Counted from the first letter of the stretch, positions 33,873 to 43,597 are shown. The stretch is 64,000 nucleotides of DNA from Rubritalea marina DSM 17716 (GCF_000378105.1 NZ_KB899252.1:1-64000), one strand, 5' to 3'. Notes: generated by a model not told the origin, from the letters alone. Numbers and translations: made by a program.

Positions 33873-34547
33873 TTAATCTTTCTCGCCATCTTCCGGCAAT
33901 AAGACATGAACCATATTGCCGACTACGACCTCCAAGCGGGACGCATAGGTTTCAATCTTGCGGTTAAAGTAACTATGACCAATCACCGCAGGAACCGCCA
34001 CGGCCAAGCCTGCAATCGTCGTTGTCAGCGCCTCCGCCACCCCTTGAGCCATGATACTCATCTTGATGTCACCGAGAGAGCTCATCCCATCAAATACCGT
34101 GGTGATCCCGCTGGCGGTGCCTAGGAGCCCCAGCATAGGAGCCACCACAATCACCACATCCAGGGTACCTATCCCGCTCTGCATCTTCACGATTTCTTCG
34201 CGCGCTCTTGATTGCACGGCATCGCGCACAGCGGCTGGTGAACGGTCTTTGTGCTTCACCACAATCTGAGTGAGGCGCGCCAACACGGACTTTTCGTCGC
34301 GACTACTACTGGCGACATCGAGCATGGCTTGCTCAGATGGGTTGAGGGTAGCCACATCGATATCCTTCGCTAATTGCTCAGGCATGACGCGACTTTTGGA
34401 TAAGTCGAGCAACTTGTAGATAATCACTGCGACGGTAAGGATCGAGCAGCCAGTAAGCACCAGCATGATGATCCCACCCTTCTCGTAGAAGTCGGCAAGT
34501 TTTTCAAACATAGTCGCTTCTGCTGCGAGGATTGAATGTGTATTCAT
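33873..34547 (-). CDS. exbB: ExbB/TolQ/MotA-type proton channel protein
   Basis: A 224-residue inner-membrane protein with three helices: GIIMLVLTGCSILTVAVIIY, then VVIVVAPMLGLLGTASGI and a third at TTIAGLAVAVPAVIGHSYF. The last two include the conserved Thr and Gly/Ala pattern of MotA/TolQ/ExbB channels. It follows tonB by 29 bases. A shorter start at an internal Met (residue 13) would remove only a hydrophilic piece. Confidence 0.88.
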   Translation of the reverse strand: MNTHSILAAEATMFEKLADFYEKGGIIMLVLTGCSILTVAVIIYKLLDLSKSRVMPEQLAKDIDVATLNPSEQAMLDVASSSRDEKSVLARLTQIVVKHKDRSPAAVRDAVQSRAREEIVKMQSGIGTLDVVIVVAPMLGLLGTASGITTVFDGMSSLGDIKMSIMAQGVAEALTTTIAGLAVAVPAVIGHSYFNRKIETYASRLEVVVGNMVHVLLPEDGEKD

Positions 34548-34576
34548 AATTTGGGTCTGTTTGTTTTTTGAATGGT

Positions 34577-35764
34577 TTAGAATTGGAAAGTGATGATCAT
34601 TTCAATCGGGTCGCCTTTGAGCTCGGAAACCAGATCCTTCGGCATGGGAGGTAGCTTAGCGCCAGAAATCGACTGTAGGGTCATGCCTGTTTGAATTTCT
34701 GAACCTTGGAATGAATTGAGAATACGTACCGATTTCGCGCGGCCATTCGGGTAGACCAACCAGCGCACCTGCAGCGATCCAGGCAGCACGAGGTCGGGGT
34801 TCTTGCCGATGCGGCGATACCATTCTTTGGCAGTAGCATTGCTCACTTGCTTCTTGTAGCGGCCCAAGGCATTGGCCTCAGTGTCGAAGGAAGCCACGCC
34901 ACCACTACGTGAAATCGATCCTGAAATCTGGCTAGCATTCGTCTGCGCACGGAAGCCAGGATCTTCGCCCGGGTTGGGAAATAATGAATCGATGCGTGTG
35001 GTCCTCGGTTTCGACTCTTTGCGCGGTTTCGGCCGCTCCTGCACCACCTTTTTCTTCTGCTCTTTTTCATCTTCACCCTCCCCTTTGTCTGGCTTGGGCA
35101 ACTGCTTTGTGGTCTTTTTGTTGCGCACTGAGGACGGCAGTTTATTGACCGCGTCCATGTATTCCTTAAGTGGGTTGTTACTCCCTGCAAGAGAACGCCC
35201 AGCATCACTACCAGTGAGTTGATCAGATGGCTCCGTCACCTGCTTAGTGGCTTGGTCTTGGGGTTCAGGAATTTCAGTCACCGCAGGTGCTGGTGGCTGA
35301 GCCGTCTGCTGAGCTCCCCCTGCGCGATCATTGTCGAGCTTCCCATCCTGATAATTTGAAGCCAGTACTTGCCCACCTTTTTTCTTCCCCTTCACCGCCG
35401 GGATATTCGGAGCATCTTGCTCAGCTTCAGTATCACTCTGCGCCACCGTATCGCGGTCACCATAATGCGTGGCATCTTTTGGCTTACCTTGTGCCTGTTC
35501 AGAGGATGTCGAATTGAAACGCTTTTCCGCTGGTTTCGGCGGTTCAGGAGCTACTGGCTTGGGCTTCGGTGGCTCAGGCTTGGGCTGCACATTGAACCGG
35601 AATGAAACCTGTGGGGCTTTCTCCGGTTTCTGCTCCACTTGCTCAGCCGTTTTATCCGGCTTCAACCACTTAATAAAGGCATCATGAGTGAACAGGGCTG
35701 CGAGTAACAGGTGCAACACCACCGCTACTACAGCACCAATCAACTTGATCTTTGCATCACTCAT
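34577..35764 (-). CDS. TonB-like energy transducer
   Basis: A 395-residue protein with a single N-terminal helix (LIGAVVAVVLHLLLAALF), a Pro/Lys/Glu-rich spacer of about 60-290 (KPEPPKPKPVAPEPPKPA), and a C-terminal beta domain with LQVRWLVYPNGRAKSVRIL, as in TonB. It spans the periplasm and pulls on TonB-dependent receptors. First gene of the tonB-exbB-exbD-def operon. The C-terminal domain is short and diverged, so the TolA-like alternative is possible. Confidence 0.75.
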   Translation of the reverse strand: MSDAKIKLIGAVVAVVLHLLLAALFTHDAFIKWLKPDKTAEQVEQKPEKAPQVSFRFNVQPKPEPPKPKPVAPEPPKPAEKRFNSTSSEQAQGKPKDATHYGDRDTVAQSDTEAEQDAPNIPAVKGKKKGGQVLASNYQDGKLDNDRAGGAQQTAQPPAPAVTEIPEPQDQATKQVTEPSDQLTGSDAGRSLAGSNNPLKEYMDAVNKLPSSVRNKKTTKQLPKPDKGEGEDEKEQKKKVVQERPKPRKESKPRTTRIDSLFPNPGEDPGFRAQTNASQISGSISRSGGVASFDTEANALGRYKKQVSNATAKEWYRRIGKNPDLVLPGSLQVRWLVYPNGRAKSVRILNSFQGSEIQTGMTLQSISGAKLPPMPKDLVSELKGDPIEMIITFQF

Positions 35765-35872
35765 CGCTTGTTCCAGTCACACGCTGAATGGTTCACTTAA
35801 AAAAACAACCCGTAATACTAAGATCGATAAAGAAATTAGCAATCACCTGAGCTGCCCTATCTACCAAAAAAA

Positions 35873-35903
35873 TTAGCCACCGTGCACATGGCGCGGTGGC
35901 TAA
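35873..35903 (-). terminator. Terminator of rplU-rpmA
   Basis: TTAGCCACCG pairs with CGGTGGCTAA and is followed by seven T on the reverse strand. It lies 36 bases after the rpmA stop. Confidence 0.87.
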
Positions 35904-35939
35904 TAGAAAAGCTGTGTTCTTAGCTGTAGCGTCGGAGGC

Positions 35940-36191
35940 TTACGCTTCCAATGGAGCCACATTCACACGACGACCAGATTGGTCGAAGTAAACGTTGCCG
36001 TCTACGTATGCGTGAAGTGTGTGGTCTTTCGCAAGGTAAACATTCTTACCTGGAGTCCACTTGGTACCACGCTGGCGAATGATGATGTTACCAGCTGTTA
36101 CTGATTCACCGCCGAACTTCTTAACGCCGAGACGCTTACTGCGTGAATCGCGGCCGTTCTTAACGGAACCTTGTCCTTTTTTGTGAGCCAT
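35940..36191 (-). CDS. rpmA: 50S ribosomal protein L27
   Basis: An 83-residue basic protein beginning [20 protein letters not shown] with the L27 signature [16 protein letters not shown] (here [16 protein letters not shown]). It binds 23S rRNA near the peptidyl-transferase centre. No N-terminal leader needing proteolytic removal (as in Firmicutes) is present. It is 27 bases after rplU in the usual operon order. Confidence 0.97.
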   Translation of the reverse strand: MAHKKGQGSVKNGRDSRSKRLGVKKFGGESVTAGNIIIRQRGTKWTPGKNVYLAKDHTLHAYVDGNVYFDQSGRRVNVAPLEA

Positions 36192-36217
36192 AGTAGTGAG
36201 TAATTATAAGTTAGTAA

Positions 36218-36529
36218 TTATGCTACGCTTACGATCTCAAGCTTGGTGAGATGACGGCGGTAGCCCTTAGTCTTGTGGTAACCTTGGCGACGCTTGAACT
36301 TGAATGCTACACCCTTCTTACCTCGGAATTGATCAACAACCTTAGCGGTTACTTTAGCTCCTTCTACTACTGGGGCACCAACAGTTGTGTTGGAGCCATC
36401 GTTAACGAGGAGAACTTCTTCGAAAGAAACTTCAGAATCAACTACTGCATCGAGCTTCTCGACGTCAATTTGATCACCTGCTTGAACGCGGTACTGCTTA
36501 CCGCCTGTTTTGAAAACTGCGTATGCCAT
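36218..36529 (-). CDS. rplU: 50S ribosomal protein L21
   Basis: A 103-residue ribosomal protein. The start at ATG 36529 gives the universal beginning MAYAVFKTGGKQYRVQAGD; a longer frame upstream has no homology. The C-terminal KFKRRQGYHKTKGYRRHLT is the L21 signature that contacts 23S rRNA. Forms the rplU-rpmA unit, divergent from tsaE. Confidence 0.97.
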   Translation of the reverse strand: MAYAVFKTGGKQYRVQAGDQIDVEKLDAVVDSEVSFEEVLLVNDGSNTTVGAPVVEGAKVTAKVVDQFRGKKGVAFKFKRRQGYHKTKGYRRHLTKLEIVSVA

Positions 36530-36665
36530 AGGTCTGACAAGTTTAATGGTTAAATTCAGGGCCTCACACAAGGTCGTGCTGGGCTGGGCGCGGAATTGAC
36601 CACAAATTCACGATCTCGACAAGATTTTTTTTGCACTTATCGCAATTAAATTCAAAATCAGCCGC

Positions 36666-37091
36666 ATGCAGCAGCTATTTCCTACCATTGTCCAAAGTCC
36701 GAGCGCCATGAAATCATTGGGCATGAAAGTATCCAAGCACCTACAAGCTGGCGACATCGTGGCTCTCATTGGTGACCTTGGAGCGGGCAAAACCCACCTC
36801 ACGCAAGGGATTGCAGAGGGATTAGGACGTACCGACTCCATTACAAGCCCCACCTTTTCACTAGTCAATGAATACCCTGAGTGCCGCCCAGAGCTGATTC
36901 ACTTTGATTGGTATCGACTGGATACGCCGGAAGAGCTTCTCTCCATCGGCTGGGAAGACTACCTTGAACGCGACGCCATTCTCGTGGTAGAATGGCCTGA
37001 TCGCTTTCCTGAAATGGTGCCTGCTGGTAGCCACTGTCTGCACATCGAACATCTAGAGAGTGGCCGTTCTATCACCTACCAACGTGCTTGA
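36666..37091 (+). CDS. tsaE: tRNA threonylcarbamoyladenosine biosynthesis protein TsaE
   Basis: A 141-residue ATPase. Walker A GDLGAGKTHLTQGIAEGL lies at about 36-53, then SPTFSLVNEY, the HFDWYRLD Walker-B-like segment and LVVEWPDRFPE. It works with TsaB/TsaD to make t6A on ANN-decoding tRNAs. The shape and length are normal. It is divergent from rplU, with about 136 bases between. Confidence 0.93.
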   Translation: MQQLFPTIVQSPSAMKSLGMKVSKHLQAGDIVALIGDLGAGKTHLTQGIAEGLGRTDSITSPTFSLVNEYPECRPELIHFDWYRLDTPEELLSIGWEDYLERDAILVVEWPDRFPEMVPAGSHCLHIEHLESGRSITYQRA

Positions 37092-37204
37092 CACACCACC
37101 GAAAGCACCACAAGTCACAGACAATGAATCATCTGAAGAAAGGATAGAAACAATCCACAATAAAAGTTTACACTGCCCAGCCTCGGAGTATATTTGAACT
37201 AGCC

Positions 37205-37432
37205 ATGAAGCAAGGAACCATCATCGTCACATTCGCCTCTATCGAAAATAAAGAGGACTTCCTCAAGGACATCAAAGTCGAAGAATCATCTATCTTCATG
37301 AACGAAGAAAATAAGGTGCAGCTTCCGCTTTACTTCACTGCTGAGGCAGAGGACCACAACCTTGTGCTCAGTGTAGAAGACGGCGATCCAGTCGAGGTAG
37401 AAGATGAAGACTTCGACCTTGATGATCTCTAG
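37205..37432 (+). CDS. Small acidic protein of unknown function
   Basis: A 75-residue, strongly acidic protein without membrane or signal segment. It starts MKQGTIIVTFASIENKEDFL and ends in an Asp/Glu tail, EVEDEDFDLDDL. The first half, with alternating hydrophobic residues, looks like a compact alpha/beta fold. It is between tsaE and serS on the same strand, with a terminator behind it. I do not recognise a family. Codon use looks like that of neighbours, so it is probably a real gene. Confidence 0.62.
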   Translation: MKQGTIIVTFASIENKEDFLKDIKVEESSIFMNEENKVQLPLYFTAEAEDHNLVLSVEDGDPVEVEDEDFDLDDL

Positions 37433-37505
37433 GCCATTGCTTCACACAAGCTCATGCCTCAGCTCGCGTAGCATCTGCTAGCACGACATCCACAGAAATT
37501 CGCTG

Positions 37506-37541
37506 GCTCTAATTCCTCCACGCTGGGATTAGAGCATTTTT
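37506..37541 (+). terminator. Terminator before serS
   Basis: GCTCTAAT and ATTAGAGC flank a 14-base loop and are followed by a T-rich run. It closes the tsaE and small-acidic-protein unit. Confidence 0.8.
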
Positions 37542-37623
37542 GTGCCCAGATCCTTGTGCCATAAGGAGCGTGAATTCACATTTAAAGATTTACCTTTTTG
37601 AGCGATCCAATTAAACAACACGC

Positions 37624-38898
37624 ATGCTCGACATACGTGATATCCGCGAAAACGCAGAGGCCATCCAGCAACGCCTATCCACGCGTGGTGGTGATGCCCA
37701 CCACTTGATCCAAGAGGTTCTCGAATGCGACGAAAAGCGTCGTGCGATTGAGACCGAGAAACAACAGCTTCAGGCACAACGAAAGTCAGCATCCAAGACC
37801 ATCGGAGCCCTTATGGCCCAGGGGAAAACAGAAGAGGCTGAAGCGGCAAAAGCCGAGGTAAAACTCATCAGTGACAAAGCCAAGGAGCTCGACCACCAAA
37901 GCGATGAAATCACAGCCCAGCAGACCAATCTGCTCATGAGCATCCCAAATCTCCCGCACGAGGCCTGCCCAATAGGCGAGGACGAATCCGCGAACCCAGA
38001 AATTCGTACTTGGGGTGAGAAACCTGAAATTGCAGAACCTCTCGATCACGTCGCACTTGCAGACAAGCACGGTCTCATCGACTTTGATGCCGCAACTAAA
38101 ATTGCAGGCTCCGGCTTCGCCGTTTATCGTGGCTCCGGAGCCCGCTTGGAGCGCGCCCTCATCAACTTCCTACTCGACCTCCAAAGTGAAGAACACGGGT
38201 ACACTGAAGTGAATGTTCCTCACATCATCCGCCGATACTGCATGGAAGGTACTGGCCAGCTCCCTAAATTTGAAGAAGACATGTACGGTCTCGAAGATGG
38301 TGCCATCTTCCTCGCTCCTACTGCCGAAGTTCCTGTGACCAACCTCTGCCGTGAGACCCTCCTCCAGGAAAGCGAACTCCCGATCAAGATGACCGCACAC
38401 ACACCGTGCTTCCGCCGCGAGGCTGGCAGCGCAGGTCGCGACAACCGCGGCATCATTCGCATGCACCAGTTCGATAAAGTGGAGCTTGTCCAAGTCGTGC
38501 ACCCAGAACAATCCACCAGAGTGCTCGAAGAGCTCACCGGCCACGCTGAAGCCGCGCTACAGAAGCTCGGACTGCACTACCGCACCATCGAACTCTGTAC
38601 AGGTGACCTTGGCTTTTCAGCCACCAAGACCTACGACATCGAAGTCTGGTCTCCTGGCCAAGACAAATTCCTTGAAGTTTCCAGCTGCTCAAACTTCGGC
38701 GCCTACCAGGCACGCCGCCTCAAGCTCCGCTACAAAAACAGTGAGGGCAAGAACCAGTTCTGCCACACTCTTAATGGATCAGGCACCGCCTTGCCGCGCC
38801 TCTACGTCGCAGTCATTGAGCAATACCAAAACGCCGACGGCTCCATTACGATCCCACCTGCCTTGGTGCCATACTTCGGCAAAGAGAGCATCAGCTAA
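37624..38898 (+). CDS. serS: Seryl-tRNA synthetase
   Basis: A 424-residue class II synthetase. The N-terminal two-helix coiled-coil arm (about 30-105) binds the long variable arm of tRNA-Ser; then LAPTAEVPVTNLCRETL, the motif 2 loop FRREAGSAGRDNRGIIRMHQ and motif 3 NGSGTALPRLYVAVIE. It charges tRNA-Ser and starts Sec-tRNA formation. Monocistronic with its own terminator at 38930. Confidence 0.97.
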   Translation: MLDIRDIRENAEAIQQRLSTRGGDAHHLIQEVLECDEKRRAIETEKQQLQAQRKSASKTIGALMAQGKTEEAEAAKAEVKLISDKAKELDHQSDEITAQQTNLLMSIPNLPHEACPIGEDESANPEIRTWGEKPEIAEPLDHVALADKHGLIDFDAATKIAGSGFAVYRGSGARLERALINFLLDLQSEEHGYTEVNVPHIIRRYCMEGTGQLPKFEEDMYGLEDGAIFLAPTAEVPVTNLCRETLLQESELPIKMTAHTPCFRREAGSAGRDNRGIIRMHQFDKVELVQVVHPEQSTRVLEELTGHAEAALQKLGLHYRTIELCTGDLGFSATKTYDIEVWSPGQDKFLEVSSCSNFGAYQARRLKLRYKNSEGKNQFCHTLNGSGTALPRLYVAVIEQYQNADGSITIPPALVPYFGKESIS

Positions 38899-38929
38899 TC
38901 AGCTGAGCGAAGAAATACATCATCATAAA

Positions 38930-38962
38930 AGCGAAGCTTCCTAGGAGGCCTCGCTTTTTTTT
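38930..38962 (+). terminator. Terminator after serS
   Basis: AGCGA and TCGCT, with additional imperfect pairing inward, form a stem followed by a run of eight T, 31 bases after the serS stop. Confidence 0.75.
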
Positions 38963-38969
38963 ACCCCCC

Positions 38970-39767
38970 TCACTCAGGAAGCACCCAACCACTCCATGGG
39001 CCATGCGGCACATCTTCGGTTTCGACAAACCTCCATGAAACTCTCTGCCCAGCCTTAAATTCTAGAAAGTCGCGCACTGCCGGACTAAAGCTCATACCAG
39101 TGGCTCCATCACGATTCTGAAGCGGGCGGCTATGCTGGAATACATAGCCTGCATCATCATCATAAAAAGGCCCAACATCTTGCCACTGCGCATAGCAAAC
39201 CTTGTAACCGAGATGGATTGCCACCCATCGGTTTTTACATACTGAGACACCTGGGGCCTTCGCTCGCGCCCAAAACCACTTGATGATTTCTGATGCCTCA
39301 GGCTTGAACATGCCACCGCCAGGCATGATATCGTTATATGGTAAAGCCACGTAAAAAGGATTCATCTGCACCTCAAAGCCGGATGGATGAAACCCATCTC
39401 GACGCGCGGGGTCATCCACCCCACCGAAGCTGCCAATCCAATCATCATCCCATGCACTGGTAAGGCGCTGAGTGTCACCCTCAAGCGGCTGCCCCACCCA
39501 GAACAATGTAGCTGGAATATCGCGTTTCCAAACATGTTGAAAGCGGATCTCTTGGTCCTCCTCTTCGAACTCATCCACCACGATCCCTTTAGGGACAATT
39601 CGGTAAGGATTCCGCAGGGCTGGGAAGCGCCCCCTCAGGCCATCCAAATGCTTTCTGTGTTGCTTCTGCAATTGTTGCTCAAGGGATTCCTGCCCCAGCA
39701 CAATCGAGCTCTGAAGCACAATCATAGCAACAATGAAGGGGCTGATCATTCGGCGAATCAATGGCAT
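38970..39767 (-). CDS. Exported protein of unknown function
   Basis: A 265-residue protein with a signal peptide (MPLIRRMISPFIVAMIVLQS..LG). The mature part has IPATLFWVGQ, NPFYVALPYNDI, then KNRWVAIHLGYKVCYAQWQD followed by VGPF and SFSPAVRDFLEF. The YxxWxDVGPF and D-rich loop suggest a small double-psi barrel like those of RlpA/expansin-type proteins. It lies 18 bases after the DUF2955 gene and may be in that operon. No enzymatic assignment is possible. Confidence 0.6.
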   Translation of the reverse strand: MPLIRRMISPFIVAMIVLQSSIVLGQESLEQQLQKQHRKHLDGLRGRFPALRNPYRIVPKGIVVDEFEEEDQEIRFQHVWKRDIPATLFWVGQPLEGDTQRLTSAWDDDWIGSFGGVDDPARRDGFHPSGFEVQMNPFYVALPYNDIMPGGGMFKPEASEIIKWFWARAKAPGVSVCKNRWVAIHLGYKVCYAQWQDVGPFYDDDAGYVFQHSRPLQNRDGATGMSFSPAVRDFLEFKAGQRVSWRFVETEDVPHGPWSGWVLPE

Positions 39768-39785
39768 TGACGATAGCTAGCAAGC

Positions 39786-40847
39786 TTACTTAGCAAAATC
39801 AATGCGCAATCGCTCAAGGCGCAATCGCCACCGCCTCACCAAGGCCGCCCCGATCCGGATCAAGTACTCCACTGCTGCGATGGCAAAAATCGTAAAGAGC
39901 CCAGCAAACAACACCTGGAAAATTCTCAAGTAGACATTACTACTCGCCGAGCTATCCCCAGTTGTCGAGCTACCCAACAACACCAAAAAAGTCGTCAAAC
40001 CACTTCCCCACGACTTACTCCATTTGTCCCCACGCACGATGCGCGCACTAAACAACAAACAAAATAACAAGGTCAAAACAATTAAGAATGGATATGTCGG
40101 TACAGCCACTAACAAATTGTATGCGACGACCACAGCAACACCCCCAATAATACATGCAATCGAGTTGGCCTTCATGACCTGCAGGCTCGCATTCGTCTGA
40201 GGCGTGCCAGCCATCATACATATGTACAGCATCGCTAGAGCAAATTGCTGCAGGTTTAAGGTGAAGAAAATCAACACCGCGCTGCCCGCTACAATCGTGG
40301 AAACCATCACCAAGCGCAAGCGCACTTCCTTACTAGGAGGCTTCGGTGCCGCCTGTTTCTTCGCCGCTACCTTCGGCATCACAGCCTTCGAATTAGGCAA
40401 TAGTCGGTGCATCAACCACATAAACACCAAACCCATCATCATATTCACTGAGAGGTAAGCCACAATGTAATGTGAAGCCACTGGTGTTAGCAGACCCAAA
40501 ATTGGCACCATCGTCACTCCTAGCATCATGAACAATGTCGCCATTGGCGGCGCCGTAGCGTCATTGTAGAAAATATAGAAGAAAATCAAATAATACAGCG
40601 GCACACAGAAAAGTGGCAGCTGCAAGCAATACTCAGAGATGAGCAATCCACCCAATAAACCTACCGCCAAACGACGCATCAATTTCATGGCATTTTTCCA
40701 TCCAATCCATGGGATCGGCATCATCAAAAACATCGCCACAAAAATAGGCGCCATGTATGAGAGTGGCCACGCCATGCCATACGACAAAGCGACCGAGAGT
40801 GTGACACCCACACTCAAACGGATCGCTATCAACTGAGGTAAGGTCAT
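39786..40847 (-). CDS. DUF2955 membrane protein of an efflux operon
   Basis: A 353-residue membrane protein with about 9 helices in two groups around a hydrophilic loop near residues 165-180 (KAVMPKVAAKKQAAPKPPSK). The start LIAIRLSVGVTLSVALSYGM and PIPWIGWKNAMKLMRRLAVG are typical of DUF2955/FUSC-like proteins, which pair with HlyD adaptors. It is 20 bases after the HlyD gene. It probably forms the inner-membrane pump part of the efflux system. The substrate is unknown; aromatic acids are exported by FUSC relatives. Confidence 0.75.
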   Translation of the reverse strand: MTLPQLIAIRLSVGVTLSVALSYGMAWPLSYMAPIFVAMFLMMPIPWIGWKNAMKLMRRLAVGLLGGLLISEYCLQLPLFCVPLYYLIFFYIFYNDATAPPMATLFMMLGVTMVPILGLLTPVASHYIVAYLSVNMMMGLVFMWLMHRLLPNSKAVMPKVAAKKQAAPKPPSKEVRLRLVMVSTIVAGSAVLIFFTLNLQQFALAMLYICMMAGTPQTNASLQVMKANSIACIIGGVAVVVAYNLLVAVPTYPFLIVLTLLFCLLFSARIVRGDKWSKSWGSGLTTFLVLLGSSTTGDSSASSNVYLRIFQVLFAGLFTIFAIAAVEYLIRIGAALVRRWRLRLERLRIDFAK

Positions 40848-40867
40848 GGCTTACACGCTAGAGCAGT

Positions 40868-42001
40868 TTAGTAGACATGTGAGAAAAAGCTCACCATGCG
40901 GATCCAGATCATCCCCACCCACTTCAACAAGGTACTTTTCTCGGTGTAGACGATCACATTGGCCTGGCCACCGGCACGCTTGAAGCCTTTGGTCGCCTCC
41001 TGATCAAAGTCGATCACCACTGGAAAATGCTGTGCTTCACGGAGCCATCCCTGGCTTGTCTTGACGGTAGCTAGTGAGCCGATCTGGTTATTGGCACTAT
41101 CAGCCACACCCACACCCACACTGCGCACACGGCCTTTGAACACTCGACCTGGCGCAGCATCCAAAACAACTTCAACTTCATCACCCGCCTTCATATGGGT
41201 CAGGCTATTTTCACGCATGTCTGCCTGAATCCACACATCTCTGAGTGAAATAAAGGTCATCACTGGAGCTCCTGGATTCGCATAGTGACCATTATCAATC
41301 AATAGATTGGTCACCACACCGTCTGACGGAGCCACAAGCTTTGTCCGCTGAAGATCAAGCCTAGCAGCTTCTAACTTTGCTAAAGCTAGCTGAACCTTAG
41401 TATTATCCACACCCTCCACGCCTAAGTTGCTCTTGGCTTTCTCCAATTCAGAAATTGCACTCGCCAGCTTAGCCTCATTCGCCTTGACGCGAGATCGCGC
41501 ATCATCAGCACGACTCACTGATGCGGCTCCTTGCTCACTCAAGCGAATGATCCGCTCACCTTTGACTTTGGCATTCTCCAGGTTAGCGCGAGCTTCGACC
41601 ACTTTCGACTGAGCGGTAGAGACACTAGCTGCATCAGATTCTGAAGCTTGACTTGCCTGTTGGAGTTCGAGCTCAGCCTGAGCCACGGCTATCTCGTAGC
41701 TATTCGGCTCAATCTGGACAAGAGTTTCACCGTCTGCAACCAGTGAGTTGTTGGAAACATCCACGGCCTCAACACGGCCTGCGACCTGCGAGGCCAATGG
41801 TACGATAAATGCTTCTATGCGAGCATTCGCAGTGTACGGCACGTACTTATCACTCAGCACATGGCCTAAAAATAGAGCTACCAAGACCGCTGCGGCAACA
41901 CGCGTCCAAGTCTTTACTACATCTTTTTTCTTGGGCTCTTCAGCAGGAGCGTCAGCCGCTGCTTTTTTGTCATCACTTGGGGATTTATGATTTTCAGGCA
42001 T
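40868..42001 (-). CDS. HlyD-family membrane fusion (adaptor) protein
   Basis: A 377-residue periplasmic adaptor. One N-terminal helix (VAAAVLVALFLGHVLSD), a lipoyl/barrel-sandwich hybrid half IEAFIVPLASQVAGRVEAVD, a long alpha-helical hairpin (about 110-215, ELELQQASQASESDAASVST), the second lipoyl half LVAPSDGVVTNLLIDNGHYA and a beta-barrel. It links the DUF2955 pump with the outer-membrane channel. It is five bases after the OMF gene. Confidence 0.88.
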   Translation of the reverse strand: MPENHKSPSDDKKAAADAPAEEPKKKDVVKTWTRVAAAVLVALFLGHVLSDKYVPYTANARIEAFIVPLASQVAGRVEAVDVSNNSLVADGETLVQIEPNSYEIAVAQAELELQQASQASESDAASVSTAQSKVVEARANLENAKVKGERIIRLSEQGAASVSRADDARSRVKANEAKLASAISELEKAKSNLGVEGVDNTKVQLALAKLEAARLDLQRTKLVAPSDGVVTNLLIDNGHYANPGAPVMTFISLRDVWIQADMRENSLTHMKAGDEVEVVLDAAPGRVFKGRVRSVGVGVADSANNQIGSLATVKTSQGWLREAQHFPVVIDFDQEATKGFKRAGGQANVIVYTEKSTLLKWVGMIWIRMVSFFSHVY

Positions 42002-42006
42002 AGAAC

Positions 42007-43569
42007 TTAGCTGTTGGATCCTCCTTTGCTGTCGAGCGGCGCTGTTTCAGACGACGATTGAAGAAAACTCCCCCAATTCGTGCGCTGCATCATCTTATCG
42101 CGGATGTGGCCAGGGATAGCATTCTCGCGATCTCGCATCTCCCATCCACCACCGAGTGCCTTGTACATGGCAATAAAGTCTGTAGCGATGGTGCCACGTG
42201 CATTCGCGTACTCATCTTCACGCTGTGTCTGGGAGCGGATCGAATCGAGCACCCTCTGGTAATCGGTGAGACCATCCTTGTACTGAATCATTGAAATCTC
42301 AGAAGATTTCTTCGAACTCTCAACGCCTTGACGTAAGAATTCAGCCTCTCGCTGGGTGTGAATGAAACTTGTCATTCCGTCCTCCACTTCACGCGCAGCA
42401 TTGAGCACCGTGTTTTGGTAGTCAGTAAGAGCAATCTCTAAACGAGCATCCTCAGCACGTACCGCATTTCTTATGCGCCCGTAGTTTAAAATATTCCATC
42501 GGAACGTTGGACCAAATGTGTAGCCCACATTCGAGCTGTTGAAAACGTTCTCGAGATTGGCAGTCCCAAAGTCTGTCGAACTAGACCCCAAGAACCCTGT
42601 GAGGCTAAAGCTTGGGTAAAGATCAGCTCGAGCAATGCCGACACGTTCACTCTGAGCCATGGCGAGCAACTCCGCACGGCGGATATCAGGACGACGGCGT
42701 AAGAGCTCCGCTGGAACACCAACAGCAATATTCGTGGGTGCAATTGGTATCCCTTTGGTGCGGGTGAGCTTTTTACGAATCACCTTCACATCTTCCGCTA
42801 GCAAGACGCCAAGAGCGTTTTGCAGCTGATAGAGACTGGACTGGAAACGAGGAATCTGAGATTGCGTGCTCGTGAGGAGTGTCTTCGCTTGGAGCACATC
42901 CAATTCGGTAACGGTTCCGGCTTGGAATTGGAGATCCACGATATCAAGTGACTCCTTCTGCAACTTCGCATTCTGCTGAGCCAGATTGATCCGCTCTTCA
43001 AGAGTTCGAATATTCACATAGGTGGTCGCCACTTCAGCAGTCAGAGAGATCAAAACATCATCAAAACTCGCCACGTCAGCCATCAAATTTGCATCGGCCA
43101 CTTCAATAGACTTCCTAAACTTCCCCCAAAAATCGAGTTCCCAAGAGGCATCAAACCCAACTGATGCAGATAAAATATCTGGTGAACCACCACCAGTATC
43201 ACGCACACCAAGAACATTTCCACTCGCGGCCTGGCTCTGAGGCAAGAGGTTGCCTTGGGCAATTCCCAATAGCGTACGAGATTCTAGAATGCGAAGAGCC
43301 GCGACGCGCAGATTGAGGTTCTCATCGTACGCATCTTCTACCAATCCATTCATCACAGGATCCTTAAACTGGCGCCACCACTTTGAATCCACCTTTGAGC
43401 GGTTTCGGGCTAAAATCGATGAACCTTCACTTTGCCAATTCGCACTCACTCGAAGATCTGGCGCTTCGTAGTCAGGGCCAAGCGAACAGCTCGATAAAAA
43501 AGACACCGCCAAGCCTGCAGCGGCTGAGCATGGTGTGATAGCTTGCTTAAGAGACTGAGGTAATTGCAT
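42007..43569 (-). CDS. Outer-membrane efflux lipoprotein (NodT/OMF family)
   Basis: A 520-residue TolC-like channel. The lipobox FLSSC followed by SLGPDYEAPD is typical of NodT-family OMF lipoproteins. Two repeated coiled-coil halves include VSFDASWELDFWGKFRKS and LLRRRPDIRRAELLAMAQSE, and ASFDDVLISLTAEVATTYVN. It forms the outer-membrane exit duct of the pump. Same operon as HlyD and DUF2955, 28 bases after the AI-2E-type gene. Confidence 0.9.
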   Translation of the reverse strand: MQLPQSLKQAITPCSAAAGLAVSFLSSCSLGPDYEAPDLRVSANWQSEGSSILARNRSKVDSKWWRQFKDPVMNGLVEDAYDENLNLRVAALRILESRTLLGIAQGNLLPQSQAASGNVLGVRDTGGGSPDILSASVGFDASWELDFWGKFRKSIEVADANLMADVASFDDVLISLTAEVATTYVNIRTLEERINLAQQNAKLQKESLDIVDLQFQAGTVTELDVLQAKTLLTSTQSQIPRFQSSLYQLQNALGVLLAEDVKVIRKKLTRTKGIPIAPTNIAVGVPAELLRRRPDIRRAELLAMAQSERVGIARADLYPSFSLTGFLGSSSTDFGTANLENVFNSSNVGYTFGPTFRWNILNYGRIRNAVRAEDARLEIALTDYQNTVLNAAREVEDGMTSFIHTQREAEFLRQGVESSKKSSEISMIQYKDGLTDYQRVLDSIRSQTQREDEYANARGTIATDFIAMYKALGGGWEMRDRENAIPGHIRDKMMQRTNWGSFLQSSSETAPLDSKGGSNS

Positions 43570-43597
43570 GGTATTCGTGTAGCTCTTGTAAGGTTAC

